This document shows positions 57,011 to 64,000 of a stretch of DNA of 64,000 nucleotides, in pieces. The DNA comes from Saprospiraceae bacterium. Its GTDB lineage: Bacteria; Bacteroidota; Bacteroidia; Chitinophagales; Saprospiraceae. The notes under the pieces were generated by a model. It was not told the DNA's origin. It ran no database searches and worked only from the letters and a program-made list of their open reading frames with translations. A program made the translations under genes and the position numbers. The number at the start of each line of letters is the position of its first letter. The first letter of the stretch is position 1. The DNA is taken from assembly GCA_022841745.1 (NCBI GenBank), contig JALHQW010000007.1:124001-188000 (forward strand), read 5' to 3'.

Positions 57011-57118
57011 AACGCAAAGACACAGAGGCGCAGAGTTTGAAATAATCCTCTGCGCCTTAGCGTCTCTGCGTTCATTAATTTGTAGGGCCGAAGGCCCAAC
57101 TGACTGATGATACAACCT
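57011..57118 (-). repeat. Dispersed ~110-bp palindromic element, copy 2
   Basis: Inverted relative of 52081-52188: shares GTTGTATCAT, TTGGGCCTTCGGCC and TTAATGAACGCAGAGAC on the minus strand. It ends 23 nt before the fabG start and may therefore contribute to its leader or promoter. Confidence 0.8.
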
Positions 57119-57140
57119 CAGGTTGGTCCAAAAAAACAAC

Positions 57141-57893
57141 ATGATGAAACAATTGCACGGAAAGACTGCCCTTGTGACGGGAGGTTCAAGGGGAATCGGG
57201 GCCGCCATCGTCCGCAGGTTTGCCGAGGAAGGGGCGAGCGTCGCCTTCACCTACCTATCCTCCGCCGAAAAAGCCAATGCATTGGCCACTGAACTGACCA
57301 ATGCCCACGGCGTTCAGGTGCAGGCCTACCCTTCCAATGCCGCCGATTTTGCGCAAGCAGAAACCTTGGTGAACGACGTGCTGCGTGATTTCGGCAAGCT
57401 CGACATCTTGGTGAACAATGCCGGTATCACCCGTGACAACCTCATGCTCCGCATGACGGAGGAGCAGTGGGACGAGGTCATCAATACCAATCTGAAGTCC
57501 ATTTTCAACCTGACCAAGCACGTCCTTAAACCAATGTTGAAGGCCAAGTCCGGCTCCATTATCAATATGAGCAGCATCGTGGGCATGACGGGCAATGCGG
57601 GGCAGGCCAACTATGCGGCCTCGAAGGCAGGCATATTCGGCTTTACCAAGTCCATCGCCAAAGAGGTCGGTTCCCGCAGTATCCGCTGCAATGCGATTGC
57701 CCCTGGCTTCATCGAAACGGAGATGACCGAGGCATTGGATGAAAAGACGAAAGAAGCTTACTTCGCCAATATCCCCATGAAACGGTTTGGGAAAGGCGAG
57801 GAAGTAGCCAATGTCTGCGTGTTCCTGGGCTCTGACGCCTCCTCCTATGTTTCCGGCCAGACCATCAGCGTTTGTGGTGCGTTGAACTGCTGA
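57141..57893 (+). CDS. fabG: 3-oxoacyl-ACP reductase (short-chain dehydrogenase)
   Basis: 250 residues from ATG 57141. Rossmann motif TGGSRGIG, NNAGIT, and active-site Ser (MSSIVG), Tyr-x3-Lys (YAASK). These define the classical SDR family, and the overall pattern, including NVCVFLGSDASSYVSGQTI, matches FabG, which reduces 3-oxoacyl-ACP with NADPH in fatty-acid elongation. The end SVCGALNC differs from the usual VNGGMYM. A start at 57123 is possible but adds six unusual residues. Confidence 0.93.
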   Translation: MMKQLHGKTALVTGGSRGIGAAIVRRFAEEGASVAFTYLSSAEKANALATELTNAHGVQVQAYPSNAADFAQAETLVNDVLRDFGKLDILVNNAGITRDNLMLRMTEEQWDEVINTNLKSIFNLTKHVLKPMLKAKSGSIINMSSIVGMTGNAGQANYAASKAGIFGFTKSIAKEVGSRSIRCNAIAPGFIETEMTEALDEKTKEAYFANIPMKRFGKGEEVANVCVFLGSDASSYVSGQTISVCGALNC

Positions 57894-58048
57894 TTGTCAA
57901 CGGAAAACAGCGAATTGAATCTTTAGGTGGGCTTACCGTACCCTGCATAGCTCCTATGGCAAGCTATTTGCAAACCCAGTTTCGGAAATGCTGACCCTGT
58001 ATTCCTCCTTGTTCAGTGGCAGCCATTTGAATTTGAAACTGACATACC

Positions 58049-58273
58049 ATGGGACGCCAAACTACGGAAACCCAACAAGCGGTCGAGCATCAATGCATTG
58101 GCCATAAAGAAGGTGACTGGATCATCTTCACCTGCCCCATCTGCAGGGATTACCAGCGGCATATCAACTGCAAGACAAAGGAGGTCATTGTCCGGAAGGG
58201 GAAAGGCAACGCGGTACACATTGGCTCACATGCACCCGTGCATTCCGACTTGGCATGTTTCAGCGGGAGCTGA
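58049..58273 (+). CDS. Small Cys-containing hypothetical protein
   Basis: 74 residues with CIGH and TCPICRDYQRHINC, giving a CxxC plus more Cys/His that could bind zinc. No signal peptide. I do not recognise the family. The composition (DWIIFTCPICRDY) looks like a real protein, and nothing longer competes on either strand. Neighbouring fabG is 155 nt upstream. Confidence 0.55.
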   Translation: MGRQTTETQQAVEHQCIGHKEGDWIIFTCPICRDYQRHINCKTKEVIVRKGKGNAVHIGSHAPVHSDLACFSGS

Positions 58274-58371
58274 CCACATGAACGACTCACCCACAGCAAC
58301 TTGTGCAGAGCTCGAATGTTCAAGGGCCACTCAATACCAAATAGAAGTTGGGAAAGAAAAGTGTTTAGCTA

Positions 58372-58683
58372 TCAAAATGGCTGGACGAAGCTGCGCAAAG
58401 CAGCGTTGACCTTGCGGATTGCTCGCTTATTGGCGACAAACCTTACCTCATCGGCCTTATCTATGGAATTGATCATGCCTGCGTGCTGCAACACCAATAA
58501 ATGCTCCATGATATAAGATTCGGTCAGCCTGAGATTGGCGGCAAGCCTCGTGGGGTTCATGCTACCATTGTCGAGCAGTTCAGTGATGATGGCAAACCTG
58601 TGCTTGTGGTTGAATGCCCGCAACATGCTTGTCGCCGTCTCGACTTTTTCGCCATTTAGGCAGGGTGGATTTTTCGTGCTCAT
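58372..58683 (-). CDS. ArsR-like winged helix transcriptional regulator
   Basis: 103 residues from ATG 58683. A winged-helix core is visible: FNHKHRFAIITELLDNGSMNPTRLA, LTESYIMEHLLVLQHAGMI, KVNAALR. The ArsR pattern (TELL then LTESYIMEHL) is clear, but the metal-binding CxC of metal sensors is absent. The frame is open to 58962, but the added 93 residues are unlike the family and include the promoter, so the short form is preferred. Confidence 0.75.
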   Translation of the reverse strand: MSTKNPPCLNGEKVETATSMLRAFNHKHRFAIITELLDNGSMNPTRLAANLRLTESYIMEHLLVLQHAGMINSIDKADEVRFVANKRAIRKVNAALRSFVQPF

Positions 58684-58718
58684 CAAATAGTGGTAACTGG
58701 TTATAAGGATTTGAGCGT

Positions 58719-58748
58719 CAAAGATAACTTTAGGCATCCATTTAGCAA
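58719..58748 (-). promoter_or_regulatory. Candidate promoter of the winged-helix regulator
   Basis: On the minus strand GTTG (58749-58746), a 19-nt spacer and TATCTTTG (58726-58719). Expected start near 58712, giving a leader of about 29 nt before ATG 58683. Confidence 0.5.
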
Positions 58749-59085
58749 CATGCTTCAAATTTTTTTTTATAAAATAACTGAGAAACACTATTTTCAATAC
58801 AAGCAAATTACAAGGCGGTACGTAGTGATTTTCTTTCCAATAAGAACTATTTTTTTCGGTATCGTTGCAATGCCGATTCTCCAAAACCTTGGTTTTCAGC
58901 CGTAAGCGAAGTAGTGAAAAAACTATGCTTGAAGCCATTGGAAAAATCAAGTATCCGAACAAAAAAAAAATATGATTAATTGGGAGGGTGCTGTTTAGGG
59001 GTGTTTTTGGGGTGAAACGAGACGGTGACGAAGCATCTTAAAGTAGTATGATTGACGACTGTTTGAGGCAGGAGCACGGCTAGAA

Positions 59086-59154
59086 CTGACACCTCGAAAG
59101 GGCGAGCAAAATAATCGTATTTGGACAAGCTGAGCCGCCCTTCCGAGGCGTCAG
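59086..59154 (-). terminator. Hairpin downstream of the DUF983 gene
   Basis: Two 19-nt arms (59086-59104 and 59136-59154) with two A-C mismatches on plus that become G-U pairs on minus, so the structure is best as RNA from the minus strand. No T tract follows, so it may be a 3'-end hairpin rather than a classical terminator. Confidence 0.6.
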
Positions 59155-59193
59155 CTCAAGCCTCGCCAATACTCAGTTAGTTGGCCAAGTAGC

Positions 59194-59577
59194 TTACTTC
59201 CCGTCCAAGGCATTTGTGTTGTACTTCACATTGATATTTATCCAAATAGCCCTGGAAATGCGAAAAAACCAAACAAACAGGATAGCAATAACGACCAGCA
59301 GTACCAAGAAGGCAGCATTGATGGAGAGGCCAACTAGTAGGATTAGCCCACCCACGACGAATAGGGAAAAAAAGCCCGTGATGATATAGGAAATGAACAT
59401 GGCCCCATAGTAGAAGCCGGGGCCGAGGAAATACTTCTGCCCGCACTTAGGGCAGGTCTCCGGCATGTCGAAGGGCTTGCTGAAGGAAAACGAGCCGGTC
59501 GGGAACAGGTCGCCCTCATGGCATCGTGGACATTTCATGTTGAAAATACTGTATGCTTTCGTGCCTTTCTTGAACAT
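59194..59577 (-). CDS. DUF983 membrane protein with zinc-ribbon-like motif
   Basis: 127 residues. N-terminal CPRCHEGDLFP and CPKCGQKY pairs suggest a zinc ribbon, followed by two hydrophobic segments (ISYIITGFFSLFVVGGLILLV, INAAFLVLLVVIAILFVWFF). This is the DUF983 family, whose function is not established. Start at 59577; a later Met at residue 14 would still include the first CxxC. Confidence 0.85.
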   Translation of the reverse strand: MFKKGTKAYSIFNMKCPRCHEGDLFPTGSFSFSKPFDMPETCPKCGQKYFLGPGFYYGAMFISYIITGFFSLFVVGGLILLVGLSINAAFLVLLVVIAILFVWFFRISRAIWININVKYNTNALDGK

Positions 59578-59971
59578 AATTTTAAACGGCTTACGATGGA
59601 CGATTGACGGTGGACGGCGAGTACGGTTGGCGTAATCTACCAGCCGATGCCTTCGGCAAAGGTAGGTAGATTGAGGACTTATAAATTGTGATTACTGTCA
59701 CAACTTGCTTTTTCGTGCCGTATCCTAACGAGGTTCAGCGTACCGAAATATTTGTAGCTGCCTAGCACCCACGCCACCAAGGTGAAGCGCACCAAAACAT
59801 TGGTATCGCCATACCAACCATAGTTTCGAGGTTCAAAAAAAAACCAAATCGCAGCGATTGCATCTTGTCCCATACTTGGCGGAAAAAAATATTCGTCCAA
59901 AAATTTGGATGGTAGGTGCAAAGGCTACTTACTTTGCATCTCAAAGTTCTTTTTGAAAACAAATCACCATC
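59578..59971. other. Repeat-bearing intergenic region, divergent promoters
   Basis: Holds ACGATGGACGATTGACGG-type repeats (59591-59620), a spacer phrase resembling 52040 (CCGAAATATTTGTAG, 59743-59757), and a TTTG at 59904 with a TTACTTTG near 59929 that may be a weak promoter for the gene at 59972. No ORF with natural composition. Confidence 0.5.
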
Positions 59972-60610
59972 GTGAGAAACCACAACGAACATCTGGAAAC
60001 GCTGACCGAAATCCGCTCTATGATGGAACGGAGCAGCCGTTTCATCTCCCTCAGCGGACTGTCGGGGGTTGCAGCCGGCATCATTGCGTTGTTGGGCGCA
60101 GCAATGGTCTATGTCTATCTTGGCCTCCGCCCGTTTTCCAATTACCGTATTTTCTATACCGAGGTATTAGACAAGGGAAAATGGGGCATCGGCTACGAGG
60201 CATTCTTCCTAATGGATGCCTTCTTGGTGCTGGTGCTGGCCTTGGCCGCTGGCATTTATTTCACCTCCCGTAAGGCAAAGCAAAAAGGGCAAAAAGTATG
60301 GGACAAGTCGGCGCTGCGGATGCTGTCGAACCTTTCCATTCCCCTTGTGGTTGGCGGTATATTCTGTCTTGTGCTTTATAGGGAGGGTCAGATTCTGCTC
60401 GTTGCCCCAGCCACACTTGTGTTTTATGGACTTGCCTTGGTGAATGGCAGCAAATACACCCTTAACGACATCCGCTACCTTGGCCTCTTCGAGATTGGGT
60501 TGGGCATCATCGGGCTGTTCTTCCCCGGCTATGGGCTGGAGCTTTGGGCGATAGGGTTCGGGCTGCTGCATATTATTTATGGGCTGGTCATGTACCGGAA
60601 GTATGAGTGA
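59972..60610 (+). CDS. Polytopic membrane protein of the creD cluster
   Basis: 212 residues with five or six hydrophobic segments and a short cytoplasmic N-terminus (HLETLTEIRSMMERSSRF). Not recognised at family level. GTG at 59972 is used as start because the N-terminal helix looks conserved in style; ATG 60020 (MMERSSRF) is the alternative. It is followed by a winged-helix regulator and creD, an order I know from other Bacteroidota, so these probably act together in envelope stress. Confidence 0.7.
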   Translation: MRNHNEHLETLTEIRSMMERSSRFISLSGLSGVAAGIIALLGAAMVYVYLGLRPFSNYRIFYTEVLDKGKWGIGYEAFFLMDAFLVLVLALAAGIYFTSRKAKQKGQKVWDKSALRMLSNLSIPLVVGGIFCLVLYREGQILLVAPATLVFYGLALVNGSKYTLNDIRYLGLFEIGLGIIGLFFPGYGLELWAIGFGLLHIIYGLVMYRKYE

Positions 60611-60716
60611 AAATTGGAAATTGGGGAACGTCCAACCCGAACATTCGTAAAACAATGGCAATTGGATAAAACTAGGCATTGACTGCCCACTTCCAACTGC
60701 CAACTGCCAACTTAAA

Positions 60717-61019
60717 ATGAAACACCTGCTTGAAAAGTTGGAAACCACCAAACTCGACAACCGCATCCGGTTGGGCATCATGTCCATGCTGATGGTGAAC
60801 GATTGGGTGGATTTCGGCGGCTTCAAGGAGATGTTGGGCTTGACGGACGGAAACCTCGCCAGCCACATGAAGGTGCTCGAAGGCGAGGGATATGTGGAAA
60901 TGCGCAAGGCGTTTGTGGGCCGAAAACCGCAGACCTCCTACACCGCTACCGTGTTGGGCCGGAAGGCTTTCACCGACCATTTGGCAGCTTTGGAGGAACT
61001 GCTGAAATCTGGGACGTGA
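60717..61019 (+). CDS. Winged helix transcriptional regulator of the creD cluster
   Basis: 100 residues. A compact winged helix: LDNRIRLGIMSMLMVNDWVDF, FKEMLGLTDGNLASHMKVLE (recognition helix) and the wing YVEMRKAFVGRKPQTSY. It resembles the small MarR/HTH_34-like regulators that precede creD in Bacteroidota. Probably represses the flanking genes (inference). The preceding gene ends 106 nt upstream. Confidence 0.85.
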   Translation: MKHLLEKLETTKLDNRIRLGIMSMLMVNDWVDFGGFKEMLGLTDGNLASHMKVLEGEGYVEMRKAFVGRKPQTSYTATVLGRKAFTDHLAALEELLKSGT

Positions 61020-61172
61020 ATTTTTTTTGTACTTAAACTTTGATTTTCAAAGTTCTTTTTATACTCAAAAACCGAAAATAGAAGTTAGAATTGGTGGGAC
61101 GGCATTCGGCAAAAAACGAGTTACCAGGGGGGCCGATGGGCCGTTCCCAACTTTTAATCCTAATGGTAATAA

Positions 61173-61335
61173 CAATGGTTCGTGAAGTTTTCGGGTTTTA
61201 GGGTGCTAAGGTTGTGGGCTAATAGCTGTTTTTGAAATGGCTGGTTAGGTTTTCAATCCTTTCAAAAATGATTTGTGGTTAGGTTTTGCCCCCAAACCCT
61301 AAAACCCCAGAAACTTAGAACTTCACGAACTATTG
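61173..61335. mobile_element. Possible small MITE-like element, 163 bp
   Basis: 17-bp terminal inverted repeats (61173-61189, 61319-61335; 16 of 17 match), a second inverted pair (GGTTTTAGGG 61194-61203 with 61297-61306), and AATAA immediately outside both ends (61168-61172, 61336-61340). No coding capacity. The 5-bp direct repeat is A+T-rich and weak evidence. Located directly before creD. Confidence 0.5.
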
Positions 61336-61353
61336 AATAAACAATCAATTAAG

Positions 61354-62787
61354 ATGAATAACGAATCCACTTCAAGCTCCAACCCATTGAACCGCATCAG
61401 CCAATGGTTCAAAGAATCGCTGATTGTAAAGCTGTTTTCCATCGGCTTTTTGGTGCTGATTCTGTTGATACCCAACGCCATGATAAAGGAACTCATCCGA
61501 GACCGAAACCTCCGTCAAGAGGAAGTGAAAGCGGAAGTTAGCCAATCATGGGGAGGTAATCAGGGAATCCAAGGGCCAGTGCTCACAGTTCCCTACACGA
61601 CCTACTCAACGGTTGAAGGAAAAACAACAGCAGAACGCCACACTGCCTATTTCTTGCCCCATACGCTCAAGGTGGACGGCGACTTGAAGCATCAAATACG
61701 CAAGCGAAGCATCTTTGACGTGGTACTGTACCAAGCGGGCCTTACGCTCTCCGGCGAGTTCCAACAGCCCGATTTTCAATCACTCAACCTCGCCCAGGCT
61801 GATATACATTGGGCAGAGGCTCGGCTGGCCGTCGGCATCAGTGGCATGACGGGCATCAAAGAATCCGTACAGGTGGATTGGTCGGGCCAAACACGGCGCA
61901 TGGAGCCGGGCACGGGCATGACTGGGCTGTTGCCCGCCGGCGTCAGCGCATTGGTATCCCTTGAAGCCAATGGCAATGGCTACCGTTTCTCCATTCCTAT
62001 CAAATTGAATGGCAGCGAGTACCTCAGCTTCGAGCCGGTAGGCAAATCAACGACCGTTGACCTCCGCTCCGATTGGCATTCACCGAGCTTTGAAGGTGCT
62101 TTCTTGCCCGACCAGCGCAATATCACCACAACAGGTTTTAGTGCCGTATGGCAAGTGCTCGACCTTAACCGGGCCTATCCACAGCTATGGAAGGACGACG
62201 TGGTTCGGTTTGCACAACATCCATACAGTGGTCAAGCAACATACGAAACTACTTCTGAAAAAACCGTGCAGTACAACGCCTCTTACCTGGGTGTTCGCCT
62301 CATCCAGCCCGTGGACGAGTATTTGAAAAACACCCGTTCGGCCAAGTATGCCATCCTAATCATCGGCCTTACGTTCATGCTCTATTTCTTCTTTGAGGTG
62401 CTCCGCAAATTGTTCATACACCCATTCCAATACTTGTTGGTAGGTTTGGCTTTGACGGTTTTTTACCTCCTCTTGCTGTCCTTGTCCGAACATTTGGGAT
62501 TCAACCTAGCCTACCTCACTTCTTCAGTAGCCACCATTGGTCTCATCTGTTTTTACAGCGTTTCCATGCTTCGCATCAAACGATTGGTCTGGCAGCTGCT
62601 GGCCATGCTGGTGGCCATTTACGGCTTTATTTTCATCCTACTTCAACTGGAGGACTACGCATTGCTGGCTGGTAGCATCGGCGTGTTCTTGGCTTTGACA
62701 GCCGTCATGTACAGTTCCCGAAAAGTGGACTGGTACAATTTAGGGCGAAGCAGCGATTTGCCAGAAGCCACAAATAATGAGCAATAG
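61354..62787 (+). CDS. creD: Cell envelope integrity protein CreD
   Basis: 477 residues from ATG 61354 (MNNESTSSSNPLNR); the frame opens at a TTG 21 nt earlier. One N-terminal helix (LIVKLFSIGFLVLILLIP), a periplasmic domain (RDRNLRQEEVKAEVSQSWGG, PYTTYSTVEG, AYFLPHTLKVDGDL), then five or six C-terminal helices from about 330. This matches the CreD (PF06123) family, linked in Enterobacteria to the CreBC regulon and beta-lactam or colicin response; here regulation by the upstream winged-helix protein is more likely. Confidence 0.92.
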   Translation: MNNESTSSSNPLNRISQWFKESLIVKLFSIGFLVLILLIPNAMIKELIRDRNLRQEEVKAEVSQSWGGNQGIQGPVLTVPYTTYSTVEGKTTAERHTAYFLPHTLKVDGDLKHQIRKRSIFDVVLYQAGLTLSGEFQQPDFQSLNLAQADIHWAEARLAVGISGMTGIKESVQVDWSGQTRRMEPGTGMTGLLPAGVSALVSLEANGNGYRFSIPIKLNGSEYLSFEPVGKSTTVDLRSDWHSPSFEGAFLPDQRNITTTGFSAVWQVLDLNRAYPQLWKDDVVRFAQHPYSGQATYETTSEKTVQYNASYLGVRLIQPVDEYLKNTRSAKYAILIIGLTFMLYFFFEVLRKLFIHPFQYLLVGLALTVFYLLLLSLSEHLGFNLAYLTSSVATIGLICFYSVSMLRIKRLVWQLLAMLVAIYGFIFILLQLEDYALLAGSIGVFLALTAVMYSSRKVDWYNLGRSSDLPEATNNEQ

Positions 62788-62863
62788 CTCCAACCGATTT
62801 CAAAAACAACAATTAGGCAATAGCTGGGGGAGGCAAGGAAGTTATTCTGCGCCTCCCGCTTTT

Positions 62864-62913
62864 CATGCATCCAGCATCCAATATCCAGTATTAAATCACC
62901 AATCACCATCACC
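62864..62913. repeat. Short ATCCAGC/ATCACCA repeats
   Basis: Low-complexity heptamers ATCCAGCATCCAATATCCAG, then AATCACCAATCACCATCACC, directly before the DUF1361 start. Confidence 0.7.
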
Positions 62914-63609
62914 ATGCAATCCTTCTTCCAAACCGAAAAGCAATACCGCATCTTCAAGCTGCTCTGCCTCACTACCCTGCTCAATTTTGCATTGGTGGCA
63001 GGCCGCCTTTGGCACACGGGATTTGATTTCTCCCAAATCAACGAGTTCTACGACCTCGCCATGACCCGCAGCAGCACTTTCCTGTTCCTTATCTGGAACC
63101 TGTTCTTGGCATGGGTTCCATACACGCTCTCCCTATTACTCCCCAAACTGCCGACACGGTGGCTCGCCCTGCCATTGTTGGCGGTTTGGTTAGTCTTCCT
63201 ACCGAATGCACCTTATATCGTCACCGACCTGTTGCACATCCGCTACCGGGTGGGCATCCCGCTCTGGTACGATGTGATGATGATTTTCTCCTTCGCATGG
63301 ACGGGCCTGCTCCTTGGGTTCCTCTCCCTGCTCGACGTGCAGGCTTATTTGGATAAAAACCTTGGCAAAAAACCTTCCGCAACCATCATCTGGGCAGTCA
63401 TCGGGCTTTGCGCTTTTGGGGTTTATCTCGGCCGCTACCAACGTTGGAACACCTGGGACCTACTACTCGAACCTTACCAGCTTTTCTGGGATGTAATGGG
63501 CGTCTTGTTCCACCCCATCGCCAATATGGGCACCTTGGGCTTGGCCGCCGTGATGGCGGGTGTGCTTGGAACGGGGTATATGACGCTGAAGACGTTGGTG
63601 AGAGAGTAG
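62914..63609 (+). CDS. DUF1361 membrane protein
   Basis: 231 residues, six to seven predicted helices. The family hallmark FLPNAPYIVTDLLHI is present, with LGRYQRWNTWDLL farther on. Family function is unknown. The start is the only ATG before the first helix. The gene lies 126 nt after creD; repeats fill the spacer. AG-rich sequence follows the stop. Confidence 0.88.
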   Translation: MQSFFQTEKQYRIFKLLCLTTLLNFALVAGRLWHTGFDFSQINEFYDLAMTRSSTFLFLIWNLFLAWVPYTLSLLLPKLPTRWLALPLLAVWLVFLPNAPYIVTDLLHIRYRVGIPLWYDVMMIFSFAWTGLLLGFLSLLDVQAYLDKNLGKKPSATIIWAVIGLCAFGVYLGRYQRWNTWDLLLEPYQLFWDVMGVLFHPIANMGTLGLAAVMAGVLGTGYMTLKTLVRE

Positions 63610-63645
63610 AGAAGTGAGAGAAGTGAGAGGGTGAGAGAGGGAAGG
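63610..63645 (+). repeat. GTGAGAGA-type purine repeat
   Basis: Purine-only GAGAAGTGAGAG units immediately after the DUF1361 stop. No hairpin visible. Confidence 0.8.
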
Positions 63646-63796
63646 CGACTGAATCAGTTGGGTTGTACGCCAATGAATCAGTTGTTTAACGTGATAAAAA
63701 ATGCCTAGTCGGCAATTTTAGCAGGGCTATTTTGATTAATATCACTGGGTGGGAGGCAAAGAAGCCCTATTTTTACCCCATAAACCCAGCCTTGCT

Positions 63797-64000
63797 ATGT
63801 CAATTTCCCGCATTTACGAAATACTCTCCACCCTTACAGATCCTGAAATACCAGTACTTACCCTGCTCGACCTTGGCATTATTAGGGATGTGAAATGGGA
63901 CGAAGGCACCCATGAAGCCGAGGTCATTATAACGCCCACTTATTCCGGATGCCCGGCGATGGACTTCATCGAGGTCAATATCCGTTCGGCATTGCAAGAA
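63797..64000 (+). CDS. paaD: Phenylacetyl-CoA epoxidase subunit PaaD, 3' end outside window
   Basis: First 68 codons of a gene cut by the window edge. MSISRIYEILSTLTDPEIPV, LDLGIIRDV and TPTYSGCPAMDFIEV match PaaD, an MIP18/DUF59-like small protein that is needed for the Fe-S and diiron maturation of the aerobic phenylacetate ring-epoxidation complex. In related genomes it is accompanied by paaA, B, C and E, which would lie beyond the right edge. The C-terminal zinc-ribbon part cannot be seen. A SufT-like assignment is the alternative. Confidence 0.85.
   Translation, partial: MSISRIYEILSTLTDPEIPVLTLLDLGIIRDVKWDEGTHEAEVIITPTYSGCPAMDFIEVNIRSALQE

Noticed and set aside
58684-58962. 93-codon N-terminal extension of the winged helix regulator
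   Set aside because: Composition unlike the family, and a promoter lies within it.
61333-61353. Longer TTG start of creD
   Set aside because: It overlaps the end of the inverted repeat element, and ATG 61354 follows AAG closely with a typical N-terminus.

Overview
The window reads as a chromosomal segment of a free-living Bacteroidota bacterium, most likely of the Saprospiria/Saprospiraceae type. I infer this from seven intact or partial proteins with type IX secretion (T9SS) features, two PorP/SprF-like proteins, HYR-like adhesin repeats, a full nqrABCDEF operon, a PUR-alpha-like DUF3276 protein, an HU-CCDC81/SPOR protein, and Bacteroidota-type promoters (TTTG, about 18 nt, TAnnTTTG). No rRNA, tRNA, CRISPR array, prophage or complete insertion sequence was seen.

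Layout. 1-11.1 kb: two paralogous giant secreted proteins on the minus strand, built of cysteine-rich HYR-like modules; the first runs off the left edge and holds near-identical 252-bp tandem repeats. 11.5-18.2 kb: the Na+-pumping NADH:quinone oxidoreductase operon, ending in a clear terminator. 18.5-23 kb: housekeeping and regulatory genes (PUR-like protein, phosphoesterase, SPOR protein, S24 regulator, GNAT). 23.2-28.3 kb: a vanadium-haloperoxidase-like T9SS protein with MopE-like repeats, an NTR-like T9SS protein, a DUF2062 protein and a CAP protein. 28.5-34.6 kb: an ECF sigma factor and, 49 bp downstream, an 1814-residue fusion of an anti-sigma-like N-terminus to an alpha-2-macroglobulin with an intact thioester motif. 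34.7-37.6 kb: a PhoD-like phosphatase, a MITE-like element and a PorP/SprF protein. 37.8-54.9 kb: a surface-protein locus in which large proteins ending in a dockerin-like EF-hand module alternate with small T9SS-sorted paralogues; one large copy is a pseudogene. 55-64 kb: L,D-transpeptidase, a second PorP/SprF protein, FabG, small regulators, DUF983, a creD cluster, DUF1361, and the start of paaD at the right edge.

How the parts may work together. Much of the window serves the cell surface: proteins exported by T9SS, T9SS-associated membrane proteins, envelope-integrity genes (creD cluster, L,D-transpeptidase, SPOR) and a possible envelope sensor (sigma factor plus A2M anti-sigma fusion).

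The second theme is repeats. Almost every long spacer carries short tandem or palindromic repeats. Some lie inside reading frames, notably four in-frame segments in the A2M gene and the C-terminal tails of two other genes. Two MITE-like elements and a duplicated three-hairpin cassette, whose loops are inverted between copies, suggest active palindrome-driven evolution.

Most promising for follow-up: the sigma/A2M fusion, the dockerin-like locus, the in-frame repeats and the hairpin cassettes. All functional statements rest on reading motifs by eye; no database search was possible.
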